DNA from: an uncultured Collinsella sp.
Lineage (GTDB): Bacteria; Actinomycetota; Coriobacteriia; Coriobacteriales; Coriobacteriaceae
Length of the DNA: 9,882 bases
Assembly (NCBI GenBank): GCA_900756945.1
Contig: CAAELZ010000015.1
Span: forward strand, 1-9,882
Direction of reading: 5' to 3'
A model generated the notes under the pieces. It saw only the letters and a program-made list of their open reading frames with translations, had not been told where the DNA came from and ran no database searches. Positions 1 through 5,709 of the stretch are shown piece after piece. The number at the start of each line of letters is the position of its first letter. The stretch's first letter is position 1. The position numbers were made by a program, and so were the translations under genes.

Positions 1-605
1 ATGAAGCTCGTGGGGATGACCATGTTCGCCGACGGCGGAAAGAGCTGCGGTAGCGGCACCAACGACCAGGCGAACCCACCTACGAGTTGCGCGGCGAGCG
101 GGCAGAAGATGCCCGCGAGCATGCCGAGCCGCGCCGTGAGGAAGAGCCCTGCGGGGATCATCCACGCCGCGGTCACCGTGTTGACGAGCGCGCAGAGGAG
201 CATCGTGAGCGTGCCCGCGGCCGTGAGGCCCTGCGAGGAGAACGCCGATCCCGCGAGGTAGATGCCGAAAACCACGAGGTTCGAGAGCGTGCAGAGCGCG
301 AGGCACCAGAGCGCCTTGGCCCACCAGGCGCGCCCGAGCGGGAAGCCCAGGCCCAGAAGCCCCCGCATCCGCGTGCGAGCATCAGCCCGCGCGACGCACG
401 CCACCACGAGCGAGAGAGACACGGGCAGGAAGAGCGCGTACCAGTAGTTCCATGCGCTGAAGATCTGCACGCCCCGGTAGGGCATCGCGCCGAGCAGCGG
501 CATCGGCAGCGCCATGAGCACGGCCAGGCGAACCGGTGCCGCGTGGCGCGACTTCAGGGCCTCGGCGCGCAGGGCCGCGAGCAGGCCGCCTTTCTCACCC
601 GTCAT
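1..605 (-). CDS. Lantibiotic protection ABC transporter permease, MutE/EpiE type (partial)
   Basis: Membrane subunit of an ABC exporter that removes lantibiotics from the cell membrane, working with the ATPase encoded just upstream. Reading the minus strand from the ATG at 605 gives 201 open codons to the window edge. Family members are about 250 residues, so roughly the last fifth is missing. The start overlaps the ATPase stop as ATGA (602-605), a sign of translational coupling. After a short N-terminal amphipathic stretch there are hydrophobic segments at about residues 25-42, 53-71, 96-119, 130-156 and 160-182. The W-N-Y-W-Y-A-L-F-L-P stretch (52-61) and the Ala/Leu-rich helices suit the LanE/MutE family. 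LanFEG systems normally have a second permease, which would lie beyond the left edge. The family call rests on sequence character and partner. A general ABC-2 permease is the alternative. Confidence 0.82.
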   Translation of the reverse strand, partial: MTGEKGGLLAALRAEALKSRHAAPVRLAVLMALPMPLLGAMPYRGVQIFSAWNYWYALFLPVSLSLVVACVARADARTRMRGLLGLGFPLGRAWWAKALWCLALCTLSNLVVFGIYLAGSAFSSQGLTAAGTLTMLLCALVNTVTAAWMIPAGLFLTARLGMLAGIFCPLAAQLVGGFAWSLVPLPQLFPPSANMVIPTSF

Positions 606-1330
606 GCCGCCACCTCCCCGCGCGCTCGTCGCCCTTCCCGACAGAAGCTCATGAAGAGTTCCTCGAGGTCCTGCCCGGGACGAAGCGCATCCTCGTAGGC
701 GAGGCGCCCCCCGCAGATGATGCCGATGGTGTCCGCCATCTGCTGCACCTCGGAGAGGATGTGGCTCGAGACGATCACCGTCGTACCCGCCGCCGCGAAG
801 CCGCGGATCTGGTCGCGCAGCTCCTCGATGCCGATGGGGTCGAGGCCGTTGGTAGGCTCGTCGAGCACGAGCAGGCGTGGCCGGGCGATCAGCGCCAGCG
901 CGAGCCCCAGGCGCTGCCGCATGCCCATCGAGAAGCGCCCGGTGCGCTTCTTCCCGGTGTCCGCGAGGTCCACGGCGGCGAGCACCTCATCTATGCGGCT
1001 CTCGGGAAGGCCCAGCAGCGTGGTGCGCACGCGCAGGTTCTCGCGCGCGGTGAGGTTGGGGTAGAGCGGCGCCTCCTCGATGAGGCTGCCGATTGCGTAG
1101 AGGTCCTCGCGGCGCCAGGCGTGCCCGGCAAAGAGGATCTCCCCGGCCGTCGGCCGCAGCATCCCGCAGATCATCTTGAGCGTTGTCGACTTGCCGGCGC
1201 CGTTGGGACCGAGCAGCCCGTACACCTCGCCCTCGCGGATATGAAGGCTCACGTCGGCCACGGCGTCCTGCGCCTGGTCGCCGCGGCCGAAGCGCTTGGT
1301 GAGCCCGCGCGTCTCGAGCATGTAACCCAT
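602..1330 (-). CDS. Lantibiotic protection ABC transporter ATP-binding protein (LanF/MutF/BcrA type)
   Basis: Cytoplasmic ATPase (242 aa) that powers the permease encoded next to it, giving immunity or resistance to lantibiotic-like peptides. Visible motifs: Walker A GPNGAGKST (41-49), signature FSMGMRQR (133-140), Walker B LLVLDEP (153-159) with catalytic E158, D-loop NGLDP (161-165) and switch H190. At the Q-loop position the sequence is G-S-L-I-E-E (81-86), with Glu in place of Gln. This E-loop is a known hallmark of LanF ATPases and is the main reason for preferring a lantibiotic transporter over a generic BcrA-type one. The start at 1330 has an AGAAAGGA ribosome site with a 7-nt spacer; a second Met at residue 4 is less likely. 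G+C is high (43 of 60 in 901-960, against 32 of 60 in 2101-2160), suggesting a different origin from the genes to the right. Confidence 0.9.
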   Translation of the reverse strand: MGYMLETRGLTKRFGRGDQAQDAVADVSLHIREGEVYGLLGPNGAGKSTTLKMICGMLRPTAGEILFAGHAWRREDLYAIGSLIEEAPLYPNLTARENLRVRTTLLGLPESRIDEVLAAVDLADTGKKRTGRFSMGMRQRLGLALALIARPRLLVLDEPTNGLDPIGIEELRDQIRGFAAAGTTVIVSSHILSEVQQMADTIGIICGGRLAYEDALRPGQDLEELFMSFCREGRRARGEVAA

Positions 1331-1423
1331 GGGTTTATCCTTTCTCTTCCGGGCGCGCGGGCCGAGTCGCCGTGCCCGCGCGCCTTACCTTTCGGGTTCA
1401 CCATCCATGGTGGGGCGCGTTTC

Positions 1424-1439
1424 TAACGAAGCCGTAACG
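1424..1439. promoter_or_regulatory. Direct repeat TAACG-N6-TAACG, possible response-regulator site
   Basis: TAACG occurs at 1424-1428 and 1435-1439, so the copies start 11 bp apart, about 95 bp upstream of the ABC ATPase start. One helical turn between direct half-sites is the usual arrangement for OmpR-family response regulators, which often control peptide-antibiotic ABC transporters. The half-sites are only 5 bp, and no regulator gene lies in the window, so this is a suggestion only. Confidence 0.25.
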
Positions 1440-1541
1440 GCCGTTGGGCTCTTTTGGCGCCAACCCTTCTCGACCCGCACATCATGATTAATTTGCTTAA
1501 GGCAACAACTTTCCCGATAGATGTAATCACCGAATCAAAAC

Positions 1542-1598
1542 GTGTACATCAGCCATCAAAGATGCCGAAAAATGTCATATTTGGAGGCTGATGTACAC
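1542..1598. repeat. 13-bp perfect inverted repeat, possible operator pair
   Basis: GTGTACATCAGCC at 1542-1554 is perfectly inverted as GGCTGATGTACAC at 1586-1598, with a 31-nt AT-rich middle. Each arm itself contains the palindrome TGTACA. There is no T-run after either arm, so it is not an ordinary terminator. Two separate binding sites for one dimeric regulator, or the remains of a small palindromic insertion at the compositional boundary, would both fit. Confidence 0.55.
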
Positions 1599-1661
1599 AA
1601 ATGCAGAATCCCGCACAACCCAGTAGCATCCTCCATATGTCTGGACTCTCTATGCTTACGC

Positions 1662-1690
1662 TGGATAGACATCGCCGGAACGGGTATAGT
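1662..1690 (+). promoter_or_regulatory. Possible promoter of the phosphatidyltransferase operon
   Basis: A TATAGT -10 box at 1685-1690 lies 17 nt after TGGATA (1662-1667), which matches the -35 consensus at four of six positions. A transcript starting near 1697 would have a leader of about 30 nt before the GTG at 1727. It would exclude the upstream in-frame ATG at 1601, in agreement with the ribosome site chosen for the gene. Confidence 0.35.
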
Positions 1691-1726
1691 ATCGAAAGTT
1701 TTGTCGTTAACCAGCGGGGGAGTCCT

Positions 1727-2431
1727 GTGGGCATCAAAAAGAAGATCAAAAAGGAGCTTATCGGCACTTCCGATTACCCGTCGAATAAGATCTTTACGAT
1801 CTCCAATTTCATCACCTTTACGCGCCTGATCCTCACCCTGGTATTTCTGTACCTGTTTGTGACGGATAACAACCGTGTCATCGCCATCGTTATCTACGCC
1901 GTTGCCGCCTCCACCGACTGGATGGACGGTCAGATCGCCCGCATGACTAAGACGGTCTCGTGGCTCGGCAAGGTCATGGATCCCATTTGCGACCGTGCGC
2001 TGCTGTTCACCGGCGTACTTGGACTGGTGGTCCGCGGAGAGCTGCCCATCTGGGTCTGCGTACTCATTATTGGCCGCGACATCTATCTGGGCATCGGCAC
2101 GCTTATCGTGCGTCATTATCACCGTCGCCCCATCGATGTGGTCTTTCCCGGAAAGATTGCCACGGCGCTGCTCATGACCGGCTTCTCACTCATGCTGCTC
2201 GGTTTCCCCGTTATTGACGGCCTGCACCTTTTATCTTCAACCCTTACGGCCTTCCCGGGCCTCAACGGAAGCTCGGTGCCCCTCGGCATCTTCTTTGTGT
2301 ACGGCGGCGTGATCTTCTCCATGCTCACGGCTGTCATCTACTCCATTAAGGGCGGAGTGGCCATTAAACAGGCTCTCGCGCATCCCGAGGACGAGGACAT
2401 CGACTTTCTGAACCCTGAAATCGAAGACTGA
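1727..2431 (+). CDS. CDP-alcohol phosphatidyltransferase (PgsA-like)
   Basis: Integral membrane enzyme that transfers a phosphatidyl group from CDP-diacylglycerol to an alcohol, in phospholipid synthesis. The family signature is complete: D64, D67-G68, A71-R72, G81, D85, D89, in the pattern D-x2-DG-x2-AR-x8-G-x3-D-x3-D. Hydrophobic segments lie near residues 31-46, 49-63, 92-116, 143-164 and 185-206, and the C-terminus is acidic. The 234-aa length suits the family. The start is taken as GTG 1727 because GGGGGAG (1716-1722) precedes it; an in-frame ATG at 1601 would add 42 unlikely residues. Glycerol-3-phosphate (making phosphatidylglycerol phosphate) is the commonest substrate, but actinobacterial members of this fold also make cardiolipin, so the exact product is open. 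In mycobacteria pgsA2 lies a few genes before garA, a similar layout to the one here. Confidence 0.88.
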   Translation: MGIKKKIKKELIGTSDYPSNKIFTISNFITFTRLILTLVFLYLFVTDNNRVIAIVIYAVAASTDWMDGQIARMTKTVSWLGKVMDPICDRALLFTGVLGLVVRGELPIWVCVLIIGRDIYLGIGTLIVRHYHRRPIDVVFPGKIATALLMTGFSLMLLGFPVIDGLHLLSSTLTAFPGLNGSSVPLGIFFVYGGVIFSMLTAVIYSIKGGVAIKQALAHPEDEDIDFLNPEIED

Positions 2432-2497
2432 TTCGTTGGGGTATGATTACGTACGGTTCATTATTTGCGGCACGTCCGCGATAAGTTAGGGGTTGTC

Positions 2498-2932
2498 ATG
2501 GACAACATGGTTAACAATATGCCTCAGAATGATAAGACTGCTGACGCTACCTGCGTATTCCGCGTGCCTTCAAGCGACGTCACCGTTCCCGACCTCATGG
2601 CCAACGTGCGCATCACCGCCCCCGTCCTGTCCATCGTCAAGGGTCCGCAGACTGGTGCCGCCTTTGAGCTCGAGGACGACGTGACTACCATCGGCCGCGA
2701 TCCTGCGAACGGCATCTTCCTCAATGACATGACCGTTTCGCGTAGCCACGCGCGCATTATTCGCGAGGGCCTCGGCGCTCGCATTGAGGACCTGGGCTCG
2801 CTCAATGGCACCTGGGTCGACGGCGCCATTGTCAACGCGGCCCCGCTGCACGATGGTTCTTCCGTCCAGATCGGTACGTTTACGCTCATCTACCACGAGA
2901 GCACGCCGGAGCGCATCGAAACCGGTGAGTAG
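2498..2932 (+). CDS. FHA-domain protein, GarA/OdhI-like phospho-switch
   Basis: Small cytoplasmic protein (144 aa) with one forkhead-associated domain that binds phosphothreonine. FHA landmarks: G66-R67, S81-R82-S83-H84 and L99-G-S-L-N-G-T-W-V-D-G (99-109). The whole layout matches actinobacterial GarA/OdhI: a short N-terminal tail, then D-x-T-x-V-F-R (16-22, here D-A-T-C-V-F-R), a spacer, and the FHA domain close to the C-terminus. In GarA the equivalent tail holds two adjacent threonines (E-T-T-S) phosphorylated by PknG and PknB, after which the tail folds back on the FHA domain. Here only the second Thr (T18) is present; the first is Ala. GarA and OdhI control 2-oxoglutarate and glutamate enzymes; the target here is unknown. 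Start ATG 2498 follows AGGGG (2488-2492). Three bases separate it from the MerR gene, as in the Rv1827-Rv1828 pair. Confidence 0.85.
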   Translation: MDNMVNNMPQNDKTADATCVFRVPSSDVTVPDLMANVRITAPVLSIVKGPQTGAAFELEDDVTTIGRDPANGIFLNDMTVSRSHARIIREGLGARIEDLGSLNGTWVDGAIVNAAPLHDGSSVQIGTFTLIYHESTPERIETGE

Positions 2933-2935
2933 GGC

Positions 2936-3814
2936 ATGGCCGAACGCAACTATCTGAGTATCGGCCAAGTCGTCAACCTTCTTCGAGGCGCATACCCCGA
3001 TCTTTCGAACTCAAAAATTAGATTTCTAGAAGATGAGGGGCTCATTACCCCTCATCGTACGCCTAAGGGATACCGTCAGTACTCTAAGGAGGACGTTGAT
3101 CGCTTGGAGGTCATTCTGCACTTGCAGAAGACCCGCTACATGCCGCTCAACGTGATTAAGCAGCGCTTGGAAAACGCCACGGACCTGTCAACGCTCGCCT
3201 ACGAGGTGGGCTTGCTGTCCGATGTTCCGCTCAAGACGGAGCCCAAGGAGACTAAGCAAAAGCTGCATCCCATCGAGACCATTCCCGATATGCTGGGCGT
3301 CGAGATTTCGTTTATCCGCTCGCTCGCCGAGAACGACCTCATTCGCATCATCAAGAGTCCGCAGAATCGTGAGCTCGTCGATGGTCGCGATTTTCCAATC
3401 ATCCGCTACTGCTCCGAGCTGTCACGCTTCCATATCGAGCCCCGCAACCTGCGTCAGTACGTGTCTTCCGCCAACCGCGAGTCCTCGATGTTTGAGCAGG
3501 TGCTCGTGAGCATGCTCGGCATGGATACCTCCGATGACGAGCGCGACGCCAAGCTCGAGCGTGCGTTTAAGAAGCTTCACGACCTGACCGAGGGTGTGCA
3601 CACTGCGCTGCTCAAGAACCGCGTTTTTGAGTCGCTCAACGCCGTGGTCGAGGACGCCGACATCGATGCACTCGATGAGGAAATCACTCGCTCCGAGTCC
3701 ACCAAAGCCAAAAACGAAGAGATAGCCACGCCGGCTTCGCACGAGGATTCTCTCGTAAAGCCGCTCAAGGTCGTCGCCCCTTCGCACTCCGGCACCGCCA
3801 CGGCGGGCAAATAA
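2936..3814 (+). CDS. MerR-family transcriptional regulator, Rv1828-like
   Basis: DNA-binding regulator of 292 aa. Residues 6-75 form a MerR winged helix-turn-helix (S-I-G-Q-V-V-N-L-L, I-R-F-L-E-D-E-G-L-I, G-Y-R-Q-Y). Residues about 115-195 form a second domain ending in S-R-F-H-I-E-P-R-N-L-R-Q-Y (163-175) followed by A-N-R-E. That closely recalls the I-E-P-R-H-L-R...A-D-R-E stretch of the mycobacterial Rv1828 family rather than the metal or drug sensors. No metal-binding Cys pair is present. The protein is longer than Rv1828 (about 250 aa), the extra length being an acidic, low-complexity tail from about residue 240. The ribosome site GGTGAG lies inside the end of the FHA gene, so the two are probably co-translated. 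Its DNA target is unknown. Confidence 0.88.
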   Translation: MAERNYLSIGQVVNLLRGAYPDLSNSKIRFLEDEGLITPHRTPKGYRQYSKEDVDRLEVILHLQKTRYMPLNVIKQRLENATDLSTLAYEVGLLSDVPLKTEPKETKQKLHPIETIPDMLGVEISFIRSLAENDLIRIIKSPQNRELVDGRDFPIIRYCSELSRFHIEPRNLRQYVSSANRESSMFEQVLVSMLGMDTSDDERDAKLERAFKKLHDLTEGVHTALLKNRVFESLNAVVEDADIDALDEEITRSESTKAKNEEIATPASHEDSLVKPLKVVAPSHSGTATAGK

Positions 3815-3854
3815 CCGCTGCCGCTTATCCGGCAACCCATTGAAAGGTCATGCA

Positions 3855-4385
3855 ATGTACGACTTCGAATCTCAAATCGTCGACATCCCCGACTATCCCG
3901 AGCCCGGAGTCGTCTTTAAAGACATCACGCCGCTCTTTGGCAATCCCGAGGCGCTCAAAGCCATGACCGATGCCCTCGCCGAGCACTTTGCCGGCATGGG
4001 GATCACCAAGGTCGTGGGTCCCGAGGCTCGCGGCTTTATGGTTGGCGTACCGGTGGCTGTAGCCCTTGGCGCCGGCTTTGTTCCCGCACGTAAACCGGGC
4101 AAGCTGCCGCGCGAGACCGTAAGCCAGAGCTACGAGCTCGAGTACGGCACCGATTCAATTGAGATCCATGCCGACGCTATCAGCTCTAAAGATACCGTGT
4201 TGATTCTGGACGACTTGGTCGCGACGGGCGGAACCGTCGAGGCAACAGGTAAACTGGTGCGTGATATGGGCGCAAAGCTTGTGGGCTACGGTTGTATCCT
4301 TGAGCTTGCGTTTCTCAACCCGCGCGAGAAGCTCACGCCGTCTGATGACGATGTGGAGCTCTTTAGCCTGGTGACGGTAGGCTAG
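3855..4385 (+). CDS. apt: Adenine phosphoribosyltransferase
   Basis: Purine salvage enzyme: adenine plus PRPP gives AMP and pyrophosphate, in the cytoplasm. The 176-aa length is standard. Visible family features are the N-terminal I-P-D-Y-P-E-P-G-V-V-F-K-D-I-T-P-L, the V-V-G-P-E-A-R-G-F region (54-62), the flexible-loop R-K-P-G-K-L-P-R-E (79-87), and the PRPP-binding V-L-I-L-D-D-L-V-A-T-G-G-T (115-127) with the paired Asp residues. Start ATG 3855 follows AAAGG with a 7-nt spacer; an in-frame TTG at 3840 lacks a site. It lies 40 nt after the MerR gene and 32 nt before the NlpC/P60 gene, all in one direction, so it is probably part of the same transcript. No purine-type riboswitch is visible upstream. 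Confidence 0.96.
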   Translation: MYDFESQIVDIPDYPEPGVVFKDITPLFGNPEALKAMTDALAEHFAGMGITKVVGPEARGFMVGVPVAVALGAGFVPARKPGKLPRETVSQSYELEYGTDSIEIHADAISSKDTVLILDDLVATGGTVEATGKLVRDMGAKLVGYGCILELAFLNPREKLTPSDDDVELFSLVTVG

Positions 4386-4417
4386 CCGTTACCCTTAGTT
4401 ACTGGAAAGGAAGCTAC

Positions 4418-5545
4418 ATGCGCACAGCAAACACGCACAAAAACATGGCACGCTGCGCTGCTACGGCAACCCTCGCTTGTGTTTTGGGCTTGGGCCTCGC
4501 GGCTCCTGCCTACGCCGATACCGCATCCGACCTTGCCGCTGCTCGTACGAAACTCGAGCAGATCGGCACCCAAACCCAGCAGATTTACGATGAGCTCGCC
4601 ACGCAGACGCAGGCGCTCGACCAGACTGCTGGCGAGATCACGCAAAAGCAGCAGGAGATCGCCGATGGTCAGGCCAAGCTCTCGACCTATGTCGCCGGCG
4701 AGTACAAAACCGGCGGTCTGAGCCTGCTTCAGGTTCTGACCGGCGTCGATGACCTGAGCGATATGCTCAACCGTCTGTTCTACTACGGCAAAGTTTCCGA
4801 TAAGCAAGCTCAGACCATTCAAGAGGTCAAGGAGCTTAAGCAGCAGCTCACCGATAAGCAGGCCGAGCAGGAAAAGAACGTCGCCGCTACGCAGAAAAAG
4901 GTCGACGAGCTTAACGCTCAGCAGGCTGAAGCCCAGAACGTCGTAAACTCCCTGGATTCACAGCTGCAGGCCGAGCTTGCCGCCGAGGCCGAGGCCAACG
5001 CCGCGCTGCAGGCCGGCATCAACGCCAGTACTGCCGAGAAGGCCACGGTGAGCAACGAGACTGCTGGTACGACCGAGAACACCAACAACGGTGGTCAGAC
5101 CAGCAATAACAACAACCAGGGCGGCAACACTCCGGCTCCTACGCCGGCACCTGCTCCGACGCCGCAGCCCTCCACGCCTCCTCCGGCTCCGACGCCTTCT
5201 GCTCCGAGCCAGTCCGTCGATGGCGGTTCTGTTGTCTCGCGTGCATACAGCAAACTTGGTTGCGCCTATTCCTGGGGCGGAATTGGCCCGAACAGCTTCG
5301 ACTGCTCTGGTTTTGTTAGCTATTGCCTCACTGGTCGCTATTGCCGCCTGGGCACCACGGGCACCTTTATGGGTTGGACGCGTGTGTCCGATCCGCAGCC
5401 CGGTGACGTTGTGGTCAACTCGTACCACACCGGCATTTACATCGGTGGTGGTCAGATGATTCATGCTTCCGACTACAACACGGGTGTTATCATCAGCTCC
5501 GTTGCCGCCGGCATGAACAACAACTATATCTTCGTTCGCTACTAA
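4418..5545 (+). CDS. Secreted coiled-coil NlpC/P60 peptidoglycan hydrolase
   Basis: Exported cell-wall endopeptidase, 375 aa, probably cutting peptide stems of peptidoglycan during growth or division. A Sec signal peptide covers residues 1-33 (basic N-region, hydrophobic 15-29, A-Y-A before D34). Residues 35-205 are a long Gln/Ala/Glu-rich coiled coil with the G-E-Y-K-T-G-G-L-S-L-L-Q-V-L motif (94-107) typical of PcsB/CwlO-like proteins, whose coiled coil is often held by FtsEX and keeps the hydrolase inactive. Residues 207-266 are an Asn/Gly then Pro/Ala/Thr linker. The NlpC/P60 domain occupies 270-375 with C296 in D-C-S-G-F, H337 and H349 as the catalytic triad. Start ATG 4418 follows GGAAAGGAAG. 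It is the last gene of the plus-strand run and ends before a strong terminator. FtsEX control is inferred from the family. Confidence 0.93.
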   Translation: MRTANTHKNMARCAATATLACVLGLGLAAPAYADTASDLAAARTKLEQIGTQTQQIYDELATQTQALDQTAGEITQKQQEIADGQAKLSTYVAGEYKTGGLSLLQVLTGVDDLSDMLNRLFYYGKVSDKQAQTIQEVKELKQQLTDKQAEQEKNVAATQKKVDELNAQQAEAQNVVNSLDSQLQAELAAEAEANAALQAGINASTAEKATVSNETAGTTENTNNGGQTSNNNNQGGNTPAPTPAPAPTPQPSTPPPAPTPSAPSQSVDGGSVVSRAYSKLGCAYSWGGIGPNSFDCSGFVSYCLTGRYCRLGTTGTFMGWTRVSDPQPGDVVVNSYHTGIYIGGGQMIHASDYNTGVIISSVAAGMNNNYIFVRY

Positions 5546-5568
5546 GTATTCAGATAAAGCAAACGGAT

Positions 5569-5607
5569 ATGGACCTCGTGGCTTTGAGCCATGGGGTCCA
5601 TTCTTTT
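5569..5607 (+). terminator. Rho-independent terminator after the NlpC/P60 gene
   Basis: A 15-bp stem pairs 5569-5583 with 5587-5601, starting ATGGACC and ending GGTCCAT, with two G-U pairs and a three-base TTG loop. TCTTTT follows. It lies 24 nt after the stop codon and closes the operon that begins at 1727. Confidence 0.85.
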
Positions 5608-5619
5608 GCCTTTCGTGCA

Positions 5620-5654
5620 GGCCGCTATCTAGTTTTGAATACTAGATAGCGGCC
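5620..5654. promoter_or_regulatory. 14-bp inverted repeat upstream of degV, putative operator
   Basis: GGCCGCTATCTAGT (5620-5633) and ACTAGATAGCGGCC (5641-5654) are perfect inverted arms around a 7-nt centre. The repeat ends inside the expected -35 position of the degV promoter and has no T-run on either side, so an operator is more likely than a second terminator. Its core (5626-5650) is nearly repeated at 7300-7324 in front of the DUF1836 gene, with 22 of 25 bases the same. Confidence 0.65.
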
Positions 5655-5674
5655 CACTCGGTCTGCAAGATGGC

Positions 5675-5680
5675 TATAAT
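5675..5680 (+). promoter_or_regulatory. -10 box of the degV promoter
   Basis: A perfect TATAAT lies 29 bases before the degV start. The -35 position (5652-5657, GCCCAC) is poor and overlaps the inverted repeat, which suggests the promoter relies on a regulator bound there. Confidence 0.55.
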
Positions 5681-5709
5681 TGTTAGAGAACAATTAGAAA
5701 GGACCCTCT

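Larger units (their letters stand above)
1331..1726. other. Divergent intergenic region between the ABC cassette and the phosphatidyltransferase
   Basis: About 396 bases without a convincing gene. Composition changes within it from GC-rich (to about 1475) to AT-rich (about 1480-1600). It holds a direct repeat TAACG at 1424 and 1435, a 10-bp palindrome TTGGCGCCAA at 1454-1463, the palindrome ATCATGAT at 1483-1490, a 13-bp inverted repeat at 1542-1598 and a possible promoter at 1662-1690. Open frames that cross it, including an in-frame extension of the downstream gene back to 1601, have no ribosome site and look accidental. Confidence 0.7.

Noticed and set aside
87..698. 203-residue plus-strand open frame opposite the permease
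   Set aside because: Arg/Glu/His-rich composition typical of the antisense of a GC-rich gene. The minus strand reads as a membrane permease with a start overlapping the ATPase stop.
536..1426. 296-residue plus-strand open frame across the ABC ATPase gene
   Set aside because: It is a shadow of the GC-rich minus-strand ATPase, with no ribosome site and low-complexity His/Arg/Ala-rich sequence. The minus frame has all ABC motifs.
1601..1726. N-terminal extension of the phosphatidyltransferase from ATG 1601
   Set aside because: No ribosome site at 1601, the extension overlaps the likely promoter, and GGGGGAG precedes GTG 1727.
1556..2122. 188-residue minus-strand open frame over the phosphatidyltransferase start
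   Set aside because: The plus strand carries the full CDP-alcohol transferase signature. The antisense frame has no recognisable domain or ribosome site.
5125..5215. Pro/Ala/Thr-coding stretch in the hydrolase gene as a DNA tandem repeat
   Set aside because: It encodes a normal flexible linker between coiled coil and NlpC/P60 domain. The DNA units are irregular.
5620..5654. Inverted repeat before degV as a second terminator
   Set aside because: A good terminator already lies at 5569-5607, no T-run follows this repeat, and it has a near copy in front of another gene.
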